Below are positions 47,207 through 55,629 of a stretch of DNA of 64,000 nt, piece by piece. The notes beneath the pieces were generated by a model. It saw only the letters and a list, made by a program, of their open reading frames with translations, did no database searches and was not told where the DNA came from. This DNA comes from JALYXV01 sp963791545 (lineage in GTDB: Bacteria > Actinomycetota > Acidimicrobiia > Acidimicrobiales > Palsa-688), in assembly GCA_963791545.1 (NCBI GenBank), contig CAWBSR010000002.1:62001-126000 (forward strand), in the 5' to 3' direction. Position numbers and translations under genes: made by a program. Position 1 is the first letter of the stretch, and each line of letters begins with the position of its first letter.

Positions 47207-49561
47207 GTGGCGCCCGGGCCCCCGACGACTACCTTTTCCCCTCCCCAATCGACAACGGCGCCCGAAGTGCTCGACCACGTCCAGCAGCGAGTGTTGTGGC
47301 TGGCGACCAGCATCATCCACCACGCCAACAGGATCCGGGACACCCCCTCGGGAGTGAAGGTCGGCGGACACCAGGCGTCGTCGGCGTCGATGGTGAGCAT
47401 CATGTCGGCATTGTATTTCGGCCACCTGCGCAGCCAGGACCGGGTATCGGTCAAGCCCCACGCGGCGCCGGTGCTCCACGCCATCAACTATCTGCTGGGA
47501 CGACTCGATCGCAGGTATCTGACCGAGTTGCGAGCCTTCCACGGGTTGCAGAGCTACCCAAGCCGGACCAAGGACCCCGACCCGGTTGACTTCTCGACGG
47601 GGTCGGTAGGAATCGGGGCCACGGCAACCATATGGAGCGGATTGGCGCACCGCTATCTCGCCAGCCGCTGCGAAGTTCCCGAGGGCGGTCGCCACGTCGC
47701 CCTGGTCGGCGACGCCGAGCTCGACGAAGGGGCGGTGTGGGAGGCACTGGTCGACCCCATGGTCCCTCGACTCGGTGAGCTGCTCTGGGTCGTCGATGTG
47801 AACCGCCAGTCCCTCGACCGGATCGTGCCCGATATCGCGGCCGGCCGGATCGGGGCGATGTTCCAGGCCGCCGGCTGGCACACGATCACCGTCAAATACG
47901 GGCACCGGCTGCGGGAAGTCTTCGGCCGACCGGGGGGCGAGGCGTTGCGGGCCCGCATCGACTCCATGGGCAACGAGGAGTACCAGCGACTCCTGCGCAG
48001 TGAGCCGAGAATCCTGCGGGATCGTCTTGCCGACGGCCTCGAGCGGCGAGCCATTCAACGGGCCTTGGTCGACCTGGACGACCACGACATCTTCGAGGTT
48101 GTTCGGGACCTGGGCGGCCATGACCTCGGCGATCTCCTCGATGCCTTCAACGAAGCCGACCGGGTCACGGACCGCCCGTCGGTCATCTTCGCGTTCACGG
48201 TCAAGGCGCGGGGATTGCCCACCGAAGGCCACCCGGGGAACCACTCCGCACTGCTCTCCTCCGAGCAGTGGAAGCAGCTCGCGGTCGAACTGGACGCGGA
48301 CTCATCAGATCCCTGGGCGATGTTCGAAGAGGGCTCGCCCGAAGCTCGCCTGTGTACGGAGGCGGCGGCCCGGCTGGCCCGCCCGGCGATCGTGGCTGTT
48401 ACCCCGCCTGCGGTTCCCGTCACGCTCGGCCGATCGCACCTGGCGCGGGCGTCGACCCAGCAGGCCTTCGGGCGCTTCCTTCTCGAGGTGGCTCGTGTCG
48501 CCCCAGAAGTGGCGGCTCGCATCGTCACTGTGAGCCCCGATGTGGCCTCGTCCACGAACCTGGGTGGCTGGATCAACCTCTTCGGCATCTGGAATGTCGC
48601 TGACCGGGTCGACTGGTTCGCCGATGACCGCGAGACGCTGGTCCGATGGCGCGAAACGGGAAAGGGGCAGCACATCGAGCTCGGCATTGCCGAAGGCAAT
48701 CTGGTGGGGCTGCTCGGCGAGCTGGGCGCCACGTGGTCTCGCGATGGGCAGGCCCTGTTTCCCATCGGCACCCTGTACGACCCCTTCGTCAACCGGGCCT
48801 TGGAGCAATGGTCGTTCGGAATGTACGCAGGCGGGCAATCGATCCTCGTCGGCACCCCCTCCGGGGTGACCTTGGCGCCCGAGGGAGGCGCCCACCAGTC
48901 CATCATCACGCCGTCGGTCGGGCTCGAACAGCCGGGCTGCGTCGCCTGGGAGCCGGCGTTCGGCCAGGATCTGGAGTGGGCGCTCCTCCATGCGCTCAGC
49001 CGGCTGGGCCGCCCCGATGGGAGCTCCGCCTACTTCCGGCTCTCGACGCGCCCCATCGACCAGGCGCTGGCAGCCGTGCCAACCGATCCCGACCGATGCC
49101 AGCTCCGCCGCCGACAAGCACTGGCCGGTGGCTATGTGTTGCGCCAGGCGCCCACGACACCGTCGGTGACCCTCGTCGGGATGGGCGCCGTGCTCCCCGA
49201 GGTCCTGGCGGCGGCCGACGAGCTCGGCGCCGCCGGCGCCGGCGCCGACGTGGTGTGTCTCACCTCCGCCGATCTCGTGTTTCGCGCCCTGCAGGCGCGC
49301 CGGGGCCTCGCCCGCGGTTCGGACGGGATCCTCGACACGCTCTTTCCGGTCGAGCGAAGCTCACCGGTCGTCACCGTCCTCGACGGCCATCCCCATACCC
49401 TGTCCTTTCTTGGCGGTGTCCGGGACGTACCGATCGCCTGCCTCGGTGTCGCCGACTTCGGGCAGGTCGGCGACGTCGGCGACCTGTACCGGCATTTCGG
49501 TATCGACACCGACACCATCGTGGGCGCCGCCTGGGACCTGATCGACCAGATGCCACGATGA
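47207..49561 (+). CDS. AceE-like thiamine-diphosphate 2-oxoacid dehydrogenase E1 / transketolase-like enzyme
   Basis: A 784-residue single-chain enzyme of the homodimeric pyruvate-dehydrogenase E1 (AceE)/transketolase superfamily. The ThDP-binding motif is GDAELDEGAVWEA with the downstream VVDVNRQSLD (about residues 168-203). GHQASSASMVSIMSAL and SVKPHAAPVLHAINYLLG mark the N-terminal half, and QHIELGIAEGNLVGLLGELG the pyrimidine-binding half. No E2 or E3 gene is adjacent, unlike ordinary dehydrogenase operons, and the length is shorter than E. coli AceE (887). The divergent Lrp regulator suggests a role in amino-acid-derived 2-oxoacid breakdown. The exact substrate is not readable. Confidence 0.85.
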   Translation: MAPGPPTTTFSPPQSTTAPEVLDHVQQRVLWLATSIIHHANRIRDTPSGVKVGGHQASSASMVSIMSALYFGHLRSQDRVSVKPHAAPVLHAINYLLGRLDRRYLTELRAFHGLQSYPSRTKDPDPVDFSTGSVGIGATATIWSGLAHRYLASRCEVPEGGRHVALVGDAELDEGAVWEALVDPMVPRLGELLWVVDVNRQSLDRIVPDIAAGRIGAMFQAAGWHTITVKYGHRLREVFGRPGGEALRARIDSMGNEEYQRLLRSEPRILRDRLADGLERRAIQRALVDLDDHDIFEVVRDLGGHDLGDLLDAFNEADRVTDRPSVIFAFTVKARGLPTEGHPGNHSALLSSEQWKQLAVELDADSSDPWAMFEEGSPEARLCTEAAARLARPAIVAVTPPAVPVTLGRSHLARASTQQAFGRFLLEVARVAPEVAARIVTVSPDVASSTNLGGWINLFGIWNVADRVDWFADDRETLVRWRETGKGQHIELGIAEGNLVGLLGELGATWSRDGQALFPIGTLYDPFVNRALEQWSFGMYAGGQSILVGTPSGVTLAPEGGAHQSIITPSVGLEQPGCVAWEPAFGQDLEWALLHALSRLGRPDGSSAYFRLSTRPIDQALAAVPTDPDRCQLRRRQALAGGYVLRQAPTTPSVTLVGMGAVLPEVLAAADELGAAGAGADVVCLTSADLVFRALQARRGLARGSDGILDTLFPVERSSPVVTVLDGHPHTLSFLGGVRDVPIACLGVADFGQVGDVGDLYRHFGIDTDTIVGAAWDLIDQMPR

Positions 49562-49686
49562 GAGGAGACGGCGATCTGGGGCCTGTTGGGCCCCGCCGAG
49601 TTTGTCATCCGAGTCGGCGCGACATTCGTTTCCGACTCCGCCCACCATCGCGTCGCGCCATCAGGACGGTTGACGCCCCGTTTCGT

Positions 49687-49692
49687 TAGCCT
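49687..49692 (+). promoter_or_regulatory. Candidate -10 box for a leaderless small gene
   Basis: TAGCCT ends 7 nt before the GTG at 49700. The same cgTTAGCCT string precedes the fxsA GTG at 61728 with 6-nt spacing. Confidence 0.45.
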
Positions 49693-49699
49693 GGCAGAA

Positions 49700-49876
49700 G
49701 TGACCAGATACCGGTTTCTCGACGGTATGGGCGACGTCGTCGATGAGCACGATTTCGCCGAACACGCCGCCGCCCTGACCTGGGCGATGGGCGAAGAAGT
49801 CGATGACGGCGTACAGCGGGTGGAATTCCTCGGACCCGAGGGCGACTGGCGCTGGGCCGGCCCGTTGCTGGGCTGA
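49700..49876 (+). CDS. Small acidic hypothetical protein, 58 residues
   Basis: Not recognised. The product (start VTRYRFLDGMGDVVDEHDF, end EFLGPEGDWRWAGPLLG) is acidic and contains a Trp-rich end. A longer frame from 49586 exists, but the GTG at 49700 is favoured because a TAGCCT -10 box lies 7 nt upstream, as expected of a leaderless mRNA. It lies between the AceE-like gene and the peptidase gene. The 250 bp after it hold no recognisable feature. Confidence 0.5.
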   Translation: MTRYRFLDGMGDVVDEHDFAEHAAALTWAMGEEVDDGVQRVEFLGPEGDWRWAGPLLG

Positions 49877-50127
49877 TCGGGGCCAACCTCGATGCGCCGT
49901 CGGAGCGGCCCTCCCGTCGCCGGCCCCCGCCGCTCAAGCCAACTCGGCGACGTCGACAGGAGGAATTCTTCGGTAACCGGCCAGGCTCGGGGCGGCCGCT
50001 CCGGTTTCGTTTCTGGCCTGCATTTTGAGCGGGTATTTTAGCGATAGCAGCGGCAACGGCAGCTGGCGACCGTTGCACCCGGGTTCGTCGGGGAGTACCG
50101 TTATGGCCTGCGGCAAGGGGGGGACGG

Positions 50128-51186
50128 TTGGTCGCTCAACACGCACGCATGCTGACTCCGAGAGAGCTTCGCAACGGCCGACGAGAACCCAGCCCTTCTC
50201 GTCGGAGCCACCTGCCGTCGGTGACCGCGGGGACGGAGGCGGAGGACATGATGTTGCTACAGCGTTCGGCCGGCAACCGCGCCGTCGTCGAACTCCTCGC
50301 CCGAACGAGTGCGGGATCCGGATCGGCTCCCCAGGTCCAACGTGCCATTCTGGCGATCGATGGGGCGTCCGACGACAAAATCGCCAAGGCGGCCACCGCC
50401 AACTGCTTGAGCAACCTGCGGACGGTGAAGAGTGTTCAGTCCTCTTCGGGGGGCAAGGTGCCGACCACCTACCGAGCCGGCGATGCTCGTGGTGAGACTT
50501 ACGGGCAAGGTCCGGCCAACAATGTCCGTGCCGACGCCCACGACGGCGTTGCCGTTGGCAAGGTTGGTGACAAGGAGTCGTTGTATGTCCTCGGTCATGG
50601 AGGCGGCAACGCGATCGCGGGACTTGACCCCACGGCGTTGGCATCCCTGCTGAACGGCGCCATGGCGGACTTGCCGGGAACGGCGCCCTACAGCGGCAAG
50701 GTCAAGTTGGTCGCCTGTTACTCGGCCTCGCTCACCGAGGACGGCAACCAGATCCGTGACCAGAAAGGCACGCCGATCACCATTCCCTACGCCGGTCAAC
50801 TGGCCGCGGGACTGTCCAGCCAGCGGGGCCGCTGCCGCCCGGCGATGGTCGAAGGGATAGCTGGGATCGCCTGGGTCGACGAGGAGACCGGCAAGAAAAC
50901 AGGCTTCGACGTCCGAGGCGGTGCCTTGAATCCGCTCGAAAAGGTGTACCAGGACCGCGAACTCCAGCCGCGGTGGATGGCTGCACTCACTGAGAAGGAC
51001 CCGATCGCACGCAAGAAGGCGATGGACGACATCCTGGAAGCGGTCCAAGTCAAGTACCCGGAGTTCAAGGGAATGCAAAAGCGGGTTACGGGCCCGAAAG
51101 CCCGGGCGGTCTACGCGCCGACGTACCCGCTCCCGACTACGTCCGAGCCCTGGTACCGGTCGTTGCTGTCCTGCTTCGGACTCTGA
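50128..51186 (+). CDS. Putative C80-like cysteine peptidase with an injection-system-type leader
   Basis: A 352-residue protein. Residues about 44-58 read LLQRSAGNRAVVELLA, the short motif that opens many DUF4157-type and extracellular contractile injection system (eCIS) associated cargo proteins; PQVQRAIL follows near 68. Residues about 110-200 resemble the inositol-phosphate-activated cysteine protease fold of RTX and clostridial toxins (C80). In that fold His157 (YVLGHGGG) and Cys197 (KLVACYSAS) form a plausible catalytic dyad, separated by GLDPTALASLLNG. The rest is unrecognised. The TTG start has AAGGGGGGG upstream; an ATG at 50149 is an alternative. No injection-system structural genes are in the window. 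Leader motif is seen; peptidase and delivery are inference. Confidence 0.6.
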   Translation: MVAQHARMLTPRELRNGRREPSPSRRSHLPSVTAGTEAEDMMLLQRSAGNRAVVELLARTSAGSGSAPQVQRAILAIDGASDDKIAKAATANCLSNLRTVKSVQSSSGGKVPTTYRAGDARGETYGQGPANNVRADAHDGVAVGKVGDKESLYVLGHGGGNAIAGLDPTALASLLNGAMADLPGTAPYSGKVKLVACYSASLTEDGNQIRDQKGTPITIPYAGQLAAGLSSQRGRCRPAMVEGIAGIAWVDEETGKKTGFDVRGGALNPLEKVYQDRELQPRWMAALTEKDPIARKKAMDDILEAVQVKYPEFKGMQKRVTGPKARAVYAPTYPLPTTSEPWYRSLLSCFGL

Positions 51187-51384
51187 TCTGACCCGCACTT
51201 CGCAAACCTAGGCGCCACGGGAGCGGTAATCCCGGGTGGTCCCGCCATATCCGGCTAGGAACCCTGCGTCGGCGATGGATGCCGCAAATATCAAACGCCG
51301 GGCCATGCGACCGGAACCCATGGCTCCGGTAACGGGGCTTCACCGTTCAGTCTTGCGATCGGCTGCCGCTTATGAACCCGGGAT

Positions 51385-52083
51385 TCATGGATGCGCCCCG
51401 GTTTCCCGACTTCGGTCGCGTGCCGGTCCCGTGGCGGCTTTGCGGCGAATATCAGCCGCGGCGCGGTGGGGGTCGAGCAGGGCGACCAGATTGGTGGTGT
51501 CAAGGTCGTCCAACTGGTCGAACGCCAAACGGTGCTCGAAGGTGCCATCTCGAGGGTGCGTTGCGACCACGGTGGTGCGGGTCACGAGGGGAGCGCCGTC
51601 GGGCAGCATGAGAGTCACGCTGACGGAGGTGCCGGCGGGAAACAGGACGGAGGTCTCGATTCGTAGGCCGCCCATGCCGATATCCAATGTCCGTCCCGCG
51701 ACGCCGTGAGCCCCCTGCGCTGGTAAGGGGAGGGTCTCATCCGGGGGCGGGAACAGGGTGACATCGAGATGCAGTTCGTGGCGGGGCCAGCGCCGCCTTT
51801 GGATCTGTTCGATGTCGTGGATTGGGTCGATGGCCAGGCGTCGGGGGTCGATCCAGTGGACGCCGGCGCGGATGCGGTAGAGGGCTTCGGGGGAGAACAC
51901 GCTGATCATGACCTCGGTGCCGTCCACGAGGTCGGCGGGGGACACACCGACGATGGTCAGATGGTCGTGGCTGGCGTCGTCGACCAGGCCGGTGAGCGGT
52001 TTCGCGTAGCGCCACCCGAGCGGACCGAATTCTTCGGGTTCGATCAGGGCCGTATGGCCCGACAGGTGGCTGACCAACGACAC
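51385..52083 (-). CDS. PilZ-domain protein, candidate cyclic-di-GMP receptor
   Basis: A 232-residue soluble protein. The N-terminal half (residues about 1-95) is a YcgR-N-like beta domain. The C-terminal half has the PilZ motifs: the arginine motif in QRRRWPRHELHLDVTLF, and TLDIGMGGLRIET where the usual D/N-x-S-x-x-G has Gly in place of Ser. Cyclic-di-GMP binding is therefore likely but not certain. A strong GGAGAAGG site precedes GTG codons at 52083 and 52089, and the spacing favours 52083. It is divergent from the repetitive-peptide gene, with 192 bp between them that must contain both promoters. Confidence 0.75.
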   Translation of the reverse strand: MSLVSHLSGHTALIEPEEFGPLGWRYAKPLTGLVDDASHDHLTIVGVSPADLVDGTEVMISVFSPEALYRIRAGVHWIDPRRLAIDPIHDIEQIQRRRWPRHELHLDVTLFPPPDETLPLPAQGAHGVAGRTLDIGMGGLRIETSVLFPAGTSVSVTLMLPDGAPLVTRTTVVATHPRDGTFEHRLAFDQLDDLDTTNLVALLDPHRAAADIRRKAATGPARDRSRETGAHP

Positions 52084-52275
52084 AGGCACCCCCTTCTCCG
52101 GCGGCGCCGGTTCTGCTCGCTGAGGCCCACGAGTGACGGTACTACCAGGCGTTATCAGGACCCGGGGCGTGCCCGGCGCCTGACCCCGAGTCGGCGCCAC
52201 GCGGGCGAGCCGCGAGCGACGAACAACGTTGGCTACCATCCTGGGGGCCGGGAGGCAACGGCGAAAGGAGCGAGC

Positions 52276-52791
52276 GTGGCGAGCAAGCTTGAGCAGGAGG
52301 GGGCCTATCCGGAGGTAATCCCGGAGGACGGATACGGAGATAGCGGTTTGCTCCCCTCCGCCGGCGGCATTCGTTCCGCCTACGGGGACGAGGAGCCGGA
52401 AAAGCGACCGGAGGTCGTGACCGAAGTCGCACCCGAAATCCAGCCCGACCGGGAAAAGGAGCGCCCCATCGTCGAGGTGGCCCCGGAACGCCCGCATCCG
52501 CAGCGCCCCGAGGTCATCACCGAGGTGGCGCCCGAGGTCCGGCCCGACCGGGAAAAGGAGCGCCCCATCGTCGAGGTGGCCCCGGAACGCCCGCATCCGC
52601 AGCGCCCCGAGGTGATTACCGAGGTGGCGCCGGAACGTCCCCACCCGGAGCGCCCCGAGGTGATTACCGAGGTGGCGCCGGAAGTGATCACCGAGGTGGC
52701 GCCCGAAGTCGGTCCCGAGCGGAAACGGCCCGAGCCCGAAGTGATCACCGAAGTAGCCCCCGAGGTGCGCCCCGACGCCCCGAGGCGCTAA
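52276..52791 (+). CDS. Repetitive Pro/Glu/Val-rich protein, candidate RiPP precursor
   Basis: A 171-residue acidic protein without cysteines or membrane segments. The first 45 residues form a non-repetitive leader (SKLEQEGAYPEVIPEDGYGD, ending GIRSAYGDEEPEK). The rest consists of repeats built on RPEVITEVAPE: two 33-residue units that also contain VRPDREKERPIVEVAPERPH, then shorter copies, giving six PEV(I/V)TEVAPE-type cores in all. A clean AAAGGAG site precedes the GTG. The gene is 24 bp upstream of the AMMECR1-fusion gene and in line with the radical SAM gene, the usual position of a RiPP precursor. No double-Gly or known leader is visible, so the precursor role is a hypothesis; a scaffold or wall-associated protein is the main alternative. 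Confidence 0.7.
   Translation: MASKLEQEGAYPEVIPEDGYGDSGLLPSAGGIRSAYGDEEPEKRPEVVTEVAPEIQPDREKERPIVEVAPERPHPQRPEVITEVAPEVRPDREKERPIVEVAPERPHPQRPEVITEVAPERPHPERPEVITEVAPEVITEVAPEVGPERKRPEPEVITEVAPEVRPDAPRR
52405..52602. repeat. 99-bp in-frame tandem repeat, two copies plus degenerate pieces
   Basis: Copies at 52405-52503 and 52504-52602 encode the 33-residue units of the repetitive protein and are nearly identical. Shorter pieces (GAGGTGATTACCGAGGTGGC and variants) continue to about 52770. Silent differences between copies (GTCATCACC, GTGATTACC, GTGATCACC) show that the peptide sequence is held while codons drift. Confidence 0.85.
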
Positions 52792-52815
52792 GGCGTCCGA
52801 ACGAAGGAGCGACAA

Positions 52816-55629
52816 ATGCGCCGCCGGCCGGGTGTACCGGCCCCACCGACGCCGGCCGGCGCCCAGCGAGACGCATTGCTCAAGCTGTTGTGCGGGGACG
52901 GTATTCTTTACCGGTCCGACAGTCAGCCCGTCCTGAGCCGGGACGGCACCTCGGCTCGGTGGATGCTCGACTCGCTGGCGGTCACGCTGACGCCGCGGGG
53001 GGCGGAGTTGGCGGCTCATTGTCTTCTCGAGGAGTTGGCTCCATTCACCGGGCGGCAACTGGCGACCTACGGCCTCACCGGCATCCCCCTTCTCCAGGCT
53101 TGCGTCCTGGCCGGCCAGGGCCGTTATTCCGGGATTGTGGTTCGCAAGGAGCGTAAGGCCCATGGTTCCTTGAAGCTGATCGAGGGTCACCTCGACCAGT
53201 CGGAGCCGGTGGTGATCGTCGACGACTCCGTCAGTTCCGGATTGTCGATGCTGGCGTGCGCCGAGGCCCTCGAGGGGGCCGGATTCCACGTCGAGGGAGG
53301 CGTCTGCCTGGTCCGCTTCGGCTACGACCGGGGGACCAGCAAAATGGTCGAACGGGGCTACCGGATGGCGTCGGTTTTCGACATTTTCACCGACTTCATG
53401 GCCACCATGGAGGGCGAGGAGCCCATCCTCGCCAACCCCACCAAGCGTTTCGGCCCCCTGACGGCGTCAGCGGAGTGGGCACCGGAGGGAATGCCCCCCG
53501 CGTCCCTCGCCCGGGCCGTGATCCTCGAATACCTCCGAACCGGATCGGTATTGCAATCACCCGCCGATGTCGGTGCGGACCACGATTCGTCGGGCGGGTG
53601 CTGGGTCAGCCTGCGCCGGCGATCCGATATCTACGACCGGCCGGCTCGCGGCGGCTTCTGGCATTTCCCCGGGGAACCACCAGGGCCCGGTGCCGACATC
53701 GTCCTGGCGTCGGTAGCCGCCGCCGAGCAGCTCATGGAGGGGGAAAAAGACCCAGTCGGGATCCTGGACGACTGTGCCCTGGCGGTCACCTTCTTCTCGG
53801 CGCTGGAGGAGTGCACCGTCGCAGAGCTGGACAACGACAAGTACGGCATCGTGGTCAGGAGCCGGGAACGGCCGTGGTGCATGGGCGGCGCCCTGCCCCG
53901 CATGCCGGGAATCGCCAACGAATGGCAGCAGTTCTCCCACGCCCGGCTCACCAATGCCCGCCTTTCCCCACTGGAGCCCTACCGTCTGTATCGCCACCGT
54001 GTCGACAAGGTCATCGAAGCGGGCGCCCATTGGCAGCCGACCGGGGTCCCCGCCGCGGGCCGGCAGCCGTGGCACCGCCGAGCGTCGGTCGCCGGGCCAT
54101 GGGCGGAACTGGCCCGATCCTCGGTCCTCGAGGCGTTGGGGTCACCCGGCGCCCCGGCTCGGGGGCTACCGAAGATCGGCGAGGCCGACCTGGTCTTCGT
54201 CACGATCTACTCCCATGGCCGCCTGGCCGGTTGCATGGGAGGACCCGCCACGGCCCTGGCCACCTCCGTGCCGGAATACGCCCGGGCCGCGGCCCGTGAC
54301 ACCCGATTCCCGCCGATCGGCGATACCGACCGCCTGGCCGTCAGCGTCTCGTTCCTGTTCAACCGCCATGTCATCGGGGTCGCCGATCCCGCCTGGGTGG
54401 TAAAGCCGGTCCGCTTCTGCGAGCAGGCATTGGAGGTGGACCAGGGCAGCCGACGTGGCTTGCTGCTGCCGTTCCTGGCGCCCATGCACAACCTCTCCCC
54501 GCTCCAGTACGTGTACGAGGTGATTGACAAGGCAGGGATCACCCGACCGCCCTACCGCTGGACCCGCTACGACTGCGCCACCTGGTTGGCCGACGGGGCG
54601 ACGACGGCGCCCCTCGTGCACGGCTTGCCCCAAGGGCGGCCGGCGCCGACCGCGCCCGATCAGATCGAACGAATCGAACCGGCCATGACGGGCTATGTGC
54701 GCCGTCACCATCTGGCCCACGGGGTGCCGGTCGGTCGCTACGAGGTGTTCGCCAACCGGCTGCGGGCCGGAATCGCGCCGGCCCGATTGGCCTACGGGGC
54801 CTGGGTGAAGGCCCAGGTGGGCCTGCGGCGCCAGGCCGCCGACGACCTTCGTCGATTGCGGCGGGGGCTGCGTCGCGATGGCTGGATCGTCCTCGACGAA
54901 TCTCCTTCGATCTCGGAACTGGCGTTCTTCCTGCTCGCCCAGCTGGAATTGGGCGGGTCCCCATTTCCTGCCGCTGTGGCCACCCGGCTCTGGGGGCAGA
55001 TCGACGGGCACGGGCGATTCGCCACCCATCTCGATCCCCAAAAGGCCGGCGACGCCTTCCAGGACTACGGTCCCGGGCAGGCCCTGCTCGCCCTGGCCGG
55101 GGCCGCCGGCCAAGCCGCCGTTGACCGCGACGCCCTGCGGCGATCGCTCCGGTTCTACCGGATGCGCTTCGACCACAACCACGATTGGGGCGCCGTCACC
55201 TGGCTGATCCTGGCCTTTACCGCCTGGGGCCGGGTCGAATCAGACCGCTCGCTTACCGGGTTCGCCTTCGAGGCGGCGGACTGGGCCCTGCAGTTCCAGT
55301 CGCAGAAATCCGGTGCCTTTCTCAACGACCACCAGCCCGATACGCCCGGAGCGACCACCGCCCTCTACCTCGAGGGACTGGCGGCGGCGCTGGAGGCGGC
55401 TCGGGCCGGAGGGGACCGGTCCCGCGAGAAGCGGTACCGGGCGGCCTGCGCCCGCGGCCTGGCATTCCTGGACCAGTTGGTGTACCAGGAGCGTGACCGG
55501 GCGGTACTCCCGAATCCGGAATGGGCCGTCGGCGGCGTGCGCACGTCGGTCACCGGCAGTGACGTGCGAATGGACTTCGTATTGCACGCACTGGCGGCGG
55601 TGAGCCGATTGCGGGAACCGGCGCCGTGA
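52816..55629 (+). CDS. Four-part fusion: PRTase-like, two AMMECR1-like domains and an alpha/alpha-toroid-like domain
   Basis: A 937-residue soluble protein with no single-family match I can name. Residues about 25-175 look like an orotate-phosphoribosyltransferase-type fold with the PRPP loop VVIVDDSVSSGLS (132-144). Residues about 255-405 resemble a degenerate AMMECR1 domain (GCWVSLRRRS, DKYGIVVRSRER, MPGIANEWQQFSHARL). Residues about 455-595 are a clearer AMMECR1 domain: TIYSHGRLAGCMGG, AAARDTRFPPIGDTDRLAVS and YVYEVIDKAGI. Residues about 690-930 have helical-toroid-like signatures (DYGPGQALLALAGAAG, GAVTWLILAFTAWG, TTALYLEGLAAALEAA). The ATG has GAAGGAG upstream, and the stop overlaps the radical SAM gene by 4 bp. 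It is probably the partner of that enzyme; substrate unknown. Confidence 0.75.
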   Translation: MRRRPGVPAPPTPAGAQRDALLKLLCGDGILYRSDSQPVLSRDGTSARWMLDSLAVTLTPRGAELAAHCLLEELAPFTGRQLATYGLTGIPLLQACVLAGQGRYSGIVVRKERKAHGSLKLIEGHLDQSEPVVIVDDSVSSGLSMLACAEALEGAGFHVEGGVCLVRFGYDRGTSKMVERGYRMASVFDIFTDFMATMEGEEPILANPTKRFGPLTASAEWAPEGMPPASLARAVILEYLRTGSVLQSPADVGADHDSSGGCWVSLRRRSDIYDRPARGGFWHFPGEPPGPGADIVLASVAAAEQLMEGEKDPVGILDDCALAVTFFSALEECTVAELDNDKYGIVVRSRERPWCMGGALPRMPGIANEWQQFSHARLTNARLSPLEPYRLYRHRVDKVIEAGAHWQPTGVPAAGRQPWHRRASVAGPWAELARSSVLEALGSPGAPARGLPKIGEADLVFVTIYSHGRLAGCMGGPATALATSVPEYARAAARDTRFPPIGDTDRLAVSVSFLFNRHVIGVADPAWVVKPVRFCEQALEVDQGSRRGLLLPFLAPMHNLSPLQYVYEVIDKAGITRPPYRWTRYDCATWLADGATTAPLVHGLPQGRPAPTAPDQIERIEPAMTGYVRRHHLAHGVPVGRYEVFANRLRAGIAPARLAYGAWVKAQVGLRRQAADDLRRLRRGLRRDGWIVLDESPSISELAFFLLAQLELGGSPFPAAVATRLWGQIDGHGRFATHLDPQKAGDAFQDYGPGQALLALAGAAGQAAVDRDALRRSLRFYRMRFDHNHDWGAVTWLILAFTAWGRVESDRSLTGFAFEAADWALQFQSQKSGAFLNDHQPDTPGATTALYLEGLAAALEAARAGGDRSREKRYRAACARGLAFLDQLVYQERDRAVLPNPEWAVGGVRTSVTGSDVRMDFVLHALAAVSRLREPAP

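Noticed and set aside
52084..53289. Long minus-strand extension of the PilZ frame
   Set aside because: It is antisense to the repetitive-peptide gene and the start of the fusion gene; homology and a ribosome-binding site begin only at 52083.
52816..55629. C-terminal toroid-like domain as a lanthipeptide cyclase (LanC)
   Set aside because: The zinc-binding His/Cys residues of LanC are not visible, and the repeat peptide has no cysteine.
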